From Bradyrhizobium aeschynomenes (GTDB taxonomy: Bacteria; Pseudomonadota; Alphaproteobacteria; Rhizobiales; Xanthobacteraceae), in NCBI RefSeq assembly GCF_013178945.1, contig NZ_JABFDM010000015.1, forward strand, positions 43,106 to 107,105: a stretch of 64,000 nt of DNA, written 5' to 3'. Each line of letters starts with the position of its first letter. Position 1 is the stretch's first letter. Of this stretch, positions 58,194 through 64,000 are shown one piece after another. Made by a program: the position numbers and the translations under genes. The notes beneath the pieces are model-generated. The model ran no database searches. It saw only the letters and a list, made by a program, of their open reading frames with translations, and had not been told where the DNA came from.

Positions 58194-58703
58194 TCAGCGC
58201 GTTCGCGAAGCGGCCGCGCTGCGCGTCTTGCGGCCGGTCGCGGCCGCCTTGCCGACGCTCTTGGCAGCCTTCCGCGTCTTGGCAGGCTTCGCCTTCTTCG
58301 CTGCCTTCTTAGTCGCTCCGAGCTTCGCCTCACCTGCGGTGGGCCTGCTGCGCGACGCTCCGCGCTTCGTCCTGGTCCGTTTGCTCAGGGCGGCCCTCTG
58401 GGCCGCCGCAAACGCCTCTCTTGCCCACATCGCAAAGTCGTCGGTGTCGTCGAACAGATGCGCCGGCACCTGCCAGTACGACCGCACGGTCATGGTCCGC
58501 GCGCGCGTTTCGTACGAAAACGGCTTGGATCCTGCGGCCTCGAACTTCCCGAAGCTCGCTTCGTCGGCCCGCAGATAGAGGCCGCTGCGCAGTGCCAGCG
58601 CAAAGTTGATGCCGTCCGCAGAGATCCCGAAACCAGAAAACATCCGCCGGATCGTGACCGGACCGAAGCCCGCGAACAGATCGATCAGGAACTCGCGGTC
58701 CAT
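58194..58703 (-). CDS. TfoX N-terminal-domain protein with histone-H1-like tail
   Basis: 169 residues; GGAGG 7 bases before ATG 58703. Residues 1-105 match the TfoX/Sxy N-terminal domain (LFAGFGPVTIRRMFSGFGI, GLYLRADE, YWQVPAHLFDD). Residues 107-169 are low-complexity Lys/Ala/Arg/Ser (KKAAKKAKPAK, RKAAKSVGKAA), like the C-terminal tail of histone H1 or Hc1-type proteins. The TfoX C-terminal domain is absent. May bind DNA; a role in competence is not supported by context. Confidence 0.85.
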   Translation of the reverse strand: MDREFLIDLFAGFGPVTIRRMFSGFGISADGINFALALRSGLYLRADEASFGKFEAAGSKPFSYETRARTMTVRSYWQVPAHLFDDTDDFAMWAREAFAAAQRAALSKRTRTKRGASRSRPTAGEAKLGATKKAAKKAKPAKTRKAAKSVGKAAATGRKTRSAAASRTR

Positions 58704-58820
58704 CGCGACACCTCCCGCCAACACCCAGTTGCTCCCTGGGGTTTGTCGGTCGGGAGCGTGGCGCGTGTCAATGTCCGGAACGCGACATGTCCGAATGCCG
58801 TCCCGGCTGACGGCGAACGG

Positions 58821-59219
58821 TCACACCTCGGCCGGCTTCAATTGTACCGACTCGCCGCAGCCACAGGCGCTGATCTGGTTCGGGTTGTTGAAGACGAACT
58901 GGGCCTGCATCTTGTCGGCCTGATAGTCCATCTCGGTGCCCAACAGGAACAGCACCGCCTTGGGATCGACGAGGATCTTGACGCCCTTATCCTCGACGAC
59001 CTCGTCGGTCGGCCGGACGTCGTGGGCATATTCGACCGTATAGGACTGGCCGGCGCAGCCGCCGTTCTTGACGCCGACGCGCAGGCCGATGATCTCGGAC
59101 TCCGCGCGATCGGTCAGCTCGCGGATGCGCGTGGCTGCCGCATCGGTCAACCGCATCACCTGCGGACGGGGCCGCGGCTTGGGCTTGCTGGCAACTGGCG
59201 TGTTCGTCATATCGGTCAT
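58821..59219 (-). CDS. sufA: iron-sulfur assembly A-type carrier
   Basis: 132 residues. A-type carrier that receives Fe-S clusters from SufBCD. Three conserved cysteines: GGCAGQSY and a C-terminal CGCGES. The first 20 residues are a Pro/Lys linker typical of alphaproteobacterial SufA/ErpA. Last gene of the suf operon; ATG at 59219 or 59210. Confidence 0.93.
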   Translation of the reverse strand: MTDMTNTPVASKPKPRPRPQVMRLTDAAATRIRELTDRAESEIIGLRVGVKNGGCAGQSYTVEYAHDVRPTDEVVEDKGVKILVDPKAVLFLLGTEMDYQADKMQAQFVFNNPNQISACGCGESVQLKPAEV

Positions 59220-59271
59220 CTGGTCAATCCCGGCGTTCGATCAATCCCGACCGCCATTCAAACTTCGTGCC

Positions 59272-59643
59272 TCACCACATATTGAGCACGAGGCGTGCCT
59301 CGTCGCTCATCCGGTCTGGCGTCCATTGCGGCTCCCAGACGATGCTGACGTTGACGATGCCGACGCCCGGGACACTCGCAATCGCGTTCTCGACCATCGT
59401 CGGCAGCTCGCCGGCCGCCGGACAGTTCGGGGTCGTCAGCGTCATCAGCACGTCGACGCTGCGGTCGTCCTTGATGTCGACCTTGTAGATCAGGCCCAGC
59501 TCGTAGATGTCGGCCGGGATCTCCGGATCGAACACCGTCTTCAGCGCCGCGATGATTTCGCTGGAGAGCCGTTCGGTCTCCTCCATCGGCAGCGCCGAAT
59601 GAGTTTCGATAGACTGAGTTTTGACGTCGGCGGTGTCGGTCAT
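59272..59643 (-). CDS. sufT: SUF system Fe-S assembly factor SufT (MIP18/DUF59)
   Basis: 123 residues. DUF59 domain with DPEIPADIYELGLIYKV and LTTPNCPAAGELP, the single conserved Cys. Helps cluster maturation in carriers. Start overlaps sufS stop by 4 bases (ATGA). Confidence 0.94.
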   Translation of the reverse strand: MTDTADVKTQSIETHSALPMEETERLSSEIIAALKTVFDPEIPADIYELGLIYKVDIKDDRSVDVLMTLTTPNCPAAGELPTMVENAIASVPGVGIVNVSIVWEPQWTPDRMSDEARLVLNMW

Positions 59644-60887
59644 GCAAACAAATCCTGCGCCTTGATCAATGCCTGTACCAGCTGATCGACCTCTTCCCTC
59701 GTATTGTACATGCCAAACGAGGCCCGGCAGGTCGCGGTGACGTTGAATCTCTCCAAAAGCGGCATCACGCAATGCGTGCCGGCCCGCACGGCGACGCCCT
59801 GGCGGTCGATCACGGTCGCGATGTCGTGGGCGTGCGCGCCCTTCATCTCGAACGAGATCACCGGCCCCTTGCCCTTGGCGGTGCCGATCAGCCGCAACGA
59901 ATTGATCTCGCGCAGCCGCTCTTGCGCATATGTGAGCAGGTCGTGCTCGTGCGCGGCGATGCGCTCCTTGCCGACCGAGTTGACATAGTCGATGGCAGCG
60001 CCCAACCCGACTGCCTCGACGATCATCGGGGTGCCCGCCTCGAACCGGTGCGGCGGATCGCCATAGGTGACGACATCGCGCGAGACCTCGCGGATCATCT
60101 CGCCGCCACCATTGAAGGGGCGCATCGCGGCGAGCAGATCGTATTTGCCGTAGAGGACGCCGATGCCGGTCGGCCCATACAGCTTGTGGCCGGTGAAGAC
60201 GTAGAAGTCGCAGTCGATGTCCTGAACATCGATGGCCAGATGCACCGCCGCCTGACTGCCGTCGACCAGCACCGGAATGCCGCGCGCGTGCGCGATGCGC
60301 ACGACCTCCTTCACGGGGACGAGCGTGCCGAGCATGTTCGACATCTGCGTGATGGCGACCAGCTTGGTCTTGTCGGTCAGCAGCTTCTCGAACTCGTCGA
60401 TCAGGAAGTTGCCGTCGTCATCGACCGGGGCCCACTTGATCACCGCCCCCTGGCGCTCGCGCAAGAAGTGCCACGGCACGATGTTGGAATGGTGCTCCAT
60501 GATCGAGAGCACGATCTCGTCGCCCTCGCCGATGTTCGGCCCGCCCCAGGACGACGCCACGAGGTTGATCGCCTCGGTCGCGTTGCGGGTGAAAATGATC
60601 TCCTCGCTGCGCCGCGCATTGAGGAAGCGCGTCACTCGCTCGCGGCCGCCCTCATAGGCTTCGGTTGCCGCATTGGCGAGATAATGCAGGCCGCGATGCA
60701 CGTTGGCGTATTCGCTGGTGTAGGCCTGCGTCATGCGGTCGAGCACCGCGCGCGGCTTCTGCGCCGAGGCAGCGTTGTCGAGATAGACCAGCTTCTTCCC
60801 ATAGACCTGCAGCGCCAGCGCCGGGAAGTCCTCGCGGATGCGGGCGACGTCATAGGAGCCGTTGGTGACGGCCGGATGAGTGCTCAT
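59640..60887 (-). CDS. sufS: SUF cysteine desulfurase
   Basis: 415 residues, PLP fold type I. Takes sulfur from cysteine for Fe-S clusters. Schiff-base Lys235 in FTGHKLYGPTG and catalytic Cys373 in RAGTHCVMP (class II desulfurase). Start overlaps sufD stop by 4 bases. Confidence 0.97.
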   Translation of the reverse strand: MSTHPAVTNGSYDVARIREDFPALALQVYGKKLVYLDNAASAQKPRAVLDRMTQAYTSEYANVHRGLHYLANAATEAYEGGRERVTRFLNARRSEEIIFTRNATEAINLVASSWGGPNIGEGDEIVLSIMEHHSNIVPWHFLRERQGAVIKWAPVDDDGNFLIDEFEKLLTDKTKLVAITQMSNMLGTLVPVKEVVRIAHARGIPVLVDGSQAAVHLAIDVQDIDCDFYVFTGHKLYGPTGIGVLYGKYDLLAAMRPFNGGGEMIREVSRDVVTYGDPPHRFEAGTPMIVEAVGLGAAIDYVNSVGKERIAAHEHDLLTYAQERLREINSLRLIGTAKGKGPVISFEMKGAHAHDIATVIDRQGVAVRAGTHCVMPLLERFNVTATCRASFGMYNTREEVDQLVQALIKAQDLFA

Positions 60888-62206
60888 GCGCGCGCCTCCA
60901 TCCAGTCCTGGGCGGAAGCGATGACGCGCTCGCGCAAATGGTCGTCCTCGATCGCCTCGATGGCCTCACCGACGAAGGCCTGGATCAGCAGCGCCTGCGC
61001 CTGCTTCTCGGGGAGACCGCGGGCACGCAGATAGAACAATAGGCTGTCGTCGAGCGCGCCGGCAGTGGCGCCATGTCCGCAGGAGACGTCGTCAGCGAAG
61101 ATCTCGAGCTCCGGCTTGCTGTCGGCCTCGGCCTCGTCGGACAGCAGCAGCGCCCGCGTCATCATCTTGCCATCGGTCTGCTGCGCGTCCTGGCGGACGA
61201 TGATGCGTCCCTGGAACACGGAGTGCGCGCGATCATCAAGCACGGCGCGAAAATTCTCACGGCTGGTGCAGCCGGGCACCGCGTGATCGACCACCAGCGT
61301 CATGTCGCCATGCTGCTTGTCACGCAGCAGGTTGACGCCGTTGACGATCAGCTCACTGCCTTCGCCTGCCATCGTGAAGAACGCCTGCAGCCGGCTGACG
61401 GCGGCGCCGCTGGTCATGTTGAACAGGTTGAGCCTGGACTTGGCGCCAATGGTGAACAGTTCGGACGAGACGTTCACGGCATCAGAGGCATCGCGCATCA
61501 GCCGGACATGCGACAACTGAGCCTCGTCGCCGACCCACACCACCGCGGCATCGTTGGCTTGGTAGGCGGCGGCGCCGGCGGCGGCGATCGCGCTCTCGAC
61601 CAGAGTCACGCGCGCGCCCTGCCCGACCCGCACATGCGAGCGGCTGTAGCGCGCCGCCTTGGAGGCGGTGGCGACGTGAATGAGTTGCAAAGGCGACGAG
61701 AGCTGCGTGCCGTCCGCCACCGTGACCACGACGCCGTCGGTCACGAGCGCCGCGTTCAGCGACAGCATGGGATCGCTGGTCTTGGTGAGCAGCAAGTCGG
61801 CACGGGAGTCATTGGACTGCTCGTCGAGCACCGCGCGCAACATCCGCACCGTCACGCCGGAAGGCAGTGCCGCGAGATCCGACAGATCGGTGGCAACGAC
61901 GCCATCGACCAGCACCAGCTTGGTCGCGCCTTCGATCGCAGCCTCTGCAACCGCGGCCTTCGCCCGCGCCAGCGCCGCCGCGTCGGGCGCGCCTGCCAGC
62001 GGCAGCACGTCGCGCACCAGCGCGCGCAGATCGGTGTACTTCCATTCCTCGATACGCCGGTGCGGCAGGCCGGTGCGCTCGAAGGCCGCAAAAGCATCGC
62101 GCCGGATCTCCGCCACCTTGCCGGTGCCGGGCAGCCGGCCCTGGGCGGCAGCGAACACGCTGCTCGCCGCCGGACCGCTGTCGTTCTTGACCAAAGCTAC
62201 GTTCAT
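60884..62206 (-). CDS. sufD: Fe-S assembly scaffold protein SufD
   Basis: 440 residues. Beta-helix scaffold that pairs with SufB on the SufC ATPase. Seen: RRIEEWKYTDLR near residue 50, then the right-handed beta-helix and the C-terminal DDVSCGHGATAGALDD and LPEKQAQALLIQAFVGE. ATG at 62206 and stop shared with sufS (ATGA). Confidence 0.97.
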   Translation of the reverse strand: MNVALVKNDSGPAASSVFAAAQGRLPGTGKVAEIRRDAFAAFERTGLPHRRIEEWKYTDLRALVRDVLPLAGAPDAAALARAKAAVAEAAIEGATKLVLVDGVVATDLSDLAALPSGVTVRMLRAVLDEQSNDSRADLLLTKTSDPMLSLNAALVTDGVVVTVADGTQLSSPLQLIHVATASKAARYSRSHVRVGQGARVTLVESAIAAAGAAAYQANDAAVVWVGDEAQLSHVRLMRDASDAVNVSSELFTIGAKSRLNLFNMTSGAAVSRLQAFFTMAGEGSELIVNGVNLLRDKQHGDMTLVVDHAVPGCTSRENFRAVLDDRAHSVFQGRIIVRQDAQQTDGKMMTRALLLSDEAEADSKPELEIFADDVSCGHGATAGALDDSLLFYLRARGLPEKQAQALLIQAFVGEAIEAIEDDHLRERVIASAQDWMEARA

Positions 62207-62229
62207 CACAGATCCATTCAGGCCAGCGA

Positions 62230-62982
62230 TCAGGCCGCGTCTTCGAACTGGGCGTAACCGGACGCCTCCAGCTCGAGCGCGAGCTCCTTGCCGCCGCTTT
62301 TCACGACACGGCCCTTCGACATCACGTGAACGACGTCGGGCACGATGTAGTTCAGAAGCCGCTGATAGTGGGTGATCACGATCATCGAGCGCTCCGGCGA
62401 CCGCAGCGCATTGACGCCGTCGGCCGCGATACGCAGCGCGTCGATGTCGAGGCCGGAATCCATCTCGTCGAGGATGCACAGCGACGGCTGGAACAGCGCC
62501 ATCTGCAGCACCTCGTTGCGCTTCTTCTCGCCGCCGGAGAAGCCGACATTGACGCCGCGCTTGAGCATGTCCTGCGGGATGTTGAGCGACTTCGAGATCT
62601 CGCGAACCTTCTTCAGGAAATCAGGCGTCGAATACTCCTCCTCACCGCGCGCCTTGCGCTGCGCATTCAGCGCGGTGCGCAGGAACGTCATGGTGGCGAC
62701 GCCGGGGATCTCGACCGGATATTGGAACGCCAGGAACACACCCTTGGCGGCGCGCTCGTCCGGCGCCATGGCGAGCAGATCCTCGCCCTTGAACAGGATC
62801 TCGCCGCCCGTCACCTCATAGCCGGGCTTGCCGGCGATGACGTGGGACAGCGTCGACTTGCCGGAGCCGTTCGGCCCCATGATCGCGTGCACCTTGCCGG
62901 CGTCGATCGTCAGCGTCAGTCCGTGGAGGATCTCGCGTTCCTCGACGCGGACCTGAAGGTTCTTGATTTCGAGTAGTGCCAT
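62230..62982 (-). CDS. sufC: Fe-S assembly ATPase SufC
   Basis: 250 residues. ABC-type ATPase. Walker A GPNGSGKST, signature FSGGEKKR, Walker B CILDEMDSGLD, H-loop ITHYQRLL. ATG 62982. Sits 23 bases before sufD. Confidence 0.98.
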   Translation of the reverse strand: MALLEIKNLQVRVEEREILHGLTLTIDAGKVHAIMGPNGSGKSTLSHVIAGKPGYEVTGGEILFKGEDLLAMAPDERAAKGVFLAFQYPVEIPGVATMTFLRTALNAQRKARGEEEYSTPDFLKKVREISKSLNIPQDMLKRGVNVGFSGGEKKRNEVLQMALFQPSLCILDEMDSGLDIDALRIAADGVNALRSPERSMIVITHYQRLLNYIVPDVVHVMSKGRVVKSGGKELALELEASGYAQFEDAA

Positions 62983-63102
62983 TGTTTTCTCTTCTGTCTG
63001 TTCCTCGTCCTCTCGGAGCGCCGCCGGCGCGTCTCGAAGGACCGAGGCCCACAAAGCTGATGCTTGCAGGAGGCCGCCCGGTGGCCTCCTCGCGATACGG
63101 CC

Positions 63103-64000
63103 TTAGCCGACCGATCCCTCGAGGCTGATCGAGATCAGCTTCTGCGCCTCGACGGCGAACTCCATCGGCAGCTGCTGCAGCACGTCCTTGACGAAGCCGT
63201 TGACGACGAGCCCGACCGCCTCTTCCTGCGAAAGACCGCGCTGGATGCAGTAGAACAGCACGTCCTCGGAGATCTTGGACGTGGTCGCCTCGTGCTCGAA
63301 CGTGGCCGAGGAGTTCTTGGCCTCGATGTACGGCACGGTGTGCGCGCCGCATTTGTCGCCGATCAGCAGCGAATCGCAGGCGGTGAAGTTGCGCGCGTTG
63401 GACGCCTTGCGATGCGCCGTGACGAGACCACGATAGGTGTTCTGCGAGCGGCCCGCCGCGATGCCCTTGGAGATGATCCGGCTGGTCGTGTTCTTGCCGA
63501 GATGGATCATCTTGGTGCCGCTATCGACCTGCTGATAGCCGTTCGAGATCGCGATCGAATAGAACTCGCCGCGCGAATTGTCGCCGCGCAGGATGCAGCT
63601 CGGATATTTCCAGGTGATTGCCGATCCGGTCTCCACCTGGGTCCAGGAGATCTTCGAGTTGTTGCCACGGCAGTCGCCGCGTTTGGTGACGAAATTGTAG
63701 ATGCCGCCCTTGCCTTCCGAATTGCCCGGATACCAGTTCTGCACCGTCGAATATTTGATCTCGGCATCGTCATGCGCGACCAGCTCGACGACCGCCGCGT
63801 GCAGCTGGTTTTCGTCGCGCTGCGGCGCCGTGCAGCCTTCGAGATAGCTGACGTAAGCGCCCTTGTCGGCGATGATGAGCGTGCGCTCGAACTGGCCGGT
63901 GTTGCGCTCGTTGATGCGGAAATAGGTCGACAGCTCCATCGGGCACCGCACACCCGGCGGCACGTAGACGAACGAGCCGTCGGAGAACACAGCCGAGTTC
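63103..64000 (-). CDS. sufB: Fe-S assembly scaffold protein SufB (partial, N-terminus outside window)
   Basis: The C-terminal 299 residues or so; the gene enters from the right edge. Conserved SufB features: PPGVRCPMELSTYFRIN, EGCTAPQRDENQLHAAVVEL, GDCRGNNSKISWTQVETGS, YRGLVTAH and the ending DVLQQLPMEFAVEAQKLI. Upstream gene(s) of the operon lie outside the window. About 120 bases separate its stop from sufC. Confidence 0.97.
   Translation of the reverse strand, partial: NSAVFSDGSFVYVPPGVRCPMELSTYFRINERNTGQFERTLIIADKGAYVSYLEGCTAPQRDENQLHAAVVELVAHDDAEIKYSTVQNWYPGNSEGKGGIYNFVTKRGDCRGNNSKISWTQVETGSAITWKYPSCILRGDNSRGEFYSIAISNGYQQVDSGTKMIHLGKNTTSRIISKGIAAGRSQNTYRGLVTAHRKASNARNFTACDSLLIGDKCGAHTVPYIEAKNSSATFEHEATTSKISEDVLFYCIQRGLSQEEAVGLVVNGFVKDVLQQLPMEFAVEAQKLISISLEGSVG

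Noticed and set aside
1..64000. CRISPR array, prophage, transposase or integrase
   Set aside because: No regularly spaced direct repeats, no phage structural genes and no recombinase motifs were seen on either strand.

Overview
The window reads as an ordinary chromosomal stretch of a Bradyrhizobium-like alphaproteobacterium (Nitrobacteraceae). The signs are strong GC bias, a C4-pathway 5-aminolevulinate synthase, a class I PHA synthase, an Omp25/31-type porin, GrlR-like and PilZ proteins, the order diaminopimelate-type aminotransferase / homoserine dehydrogenase / GlpX, a complete SUF operon, and two kinds of intergenic repeat typical of this group. Species-level placement is inference. I see no prophage, insertion-sequence transposase, integrase, plasmid backbone or CRISPR array.

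Layout. 0-5 kb: the C-terminally cut sirtuin, several very small genes, an HU protein with a terminator, glyoxalase I, a 26-residue membrane peptide, a glutathione transferase, an orphan porin-N-terminus-like peptide and a PilZ protein. 5-12 kb: tRNA-Glu, a Rieske protein, hemerythrin, HemA with an FNR/FixK-type box upstream, a Cds1-like PLP enzyme and a PrsW-type membrane protease. 12-19 kb: HdeD, then a DAHP synthase (aromatic amino acid entry enzyme) preceded by what looks like a full transcription attenuator, then the EpmB-EpmA / EF-P beta-lysylation cluster and an M23 peptidase. 19-26 kb: stress and envelope genes (AhpD-like/MarR divergent pair with an operator, MltB-type transglycosylase, SGNH-like protein, NYN-LOTUS protein, GrlR-like protein, 2H phosphoesterase, serine hydrolase). 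26.2-27.4 kb: repeat-rich gap. 27.4-37.7 kb: RecJ, an inverted-order soluble MCP, HAD, GlpX, Hom, aminotransferase, lipoprotein and PhaC. 38-45 kb: a LacI-controlled sugar ABC import/oxidation locus with a divergent SDR gene. 45-58 kb: threonine ammonia-lyase, ArgC, PaiB-like, DedA, ParE, porin, SDR, caspase-fold protein, RhlE-type helicase and a diguanylate cyclase. 58-64 kb: TfoX-like protein and sufB-C-D-S-T-A, with sufB cut by the right edge.

The strongest unexplained regulatory structure is at 12981-13147. A sigma70-like promoter appears to start transcription at, or next to, the ATG of a 26-codon leader peptide. Codons 8-14 of that peptide read Tyr-Tyr-Trp-Tyr-Phe-Ser-Tyr, and it is followed by mutually exclusive hairpins and an intrinsic terminator just upstream of aroG. 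This is the architecture of ribosome-mediated attenuation and resembles the leaderless rhizobial trpL RNA, but it senses several aromatic amino acids at once.

Coordinates of hairpins, boxes and starts were read by eye. Functions come from recognised motifs and family knowledge; no database search was run.
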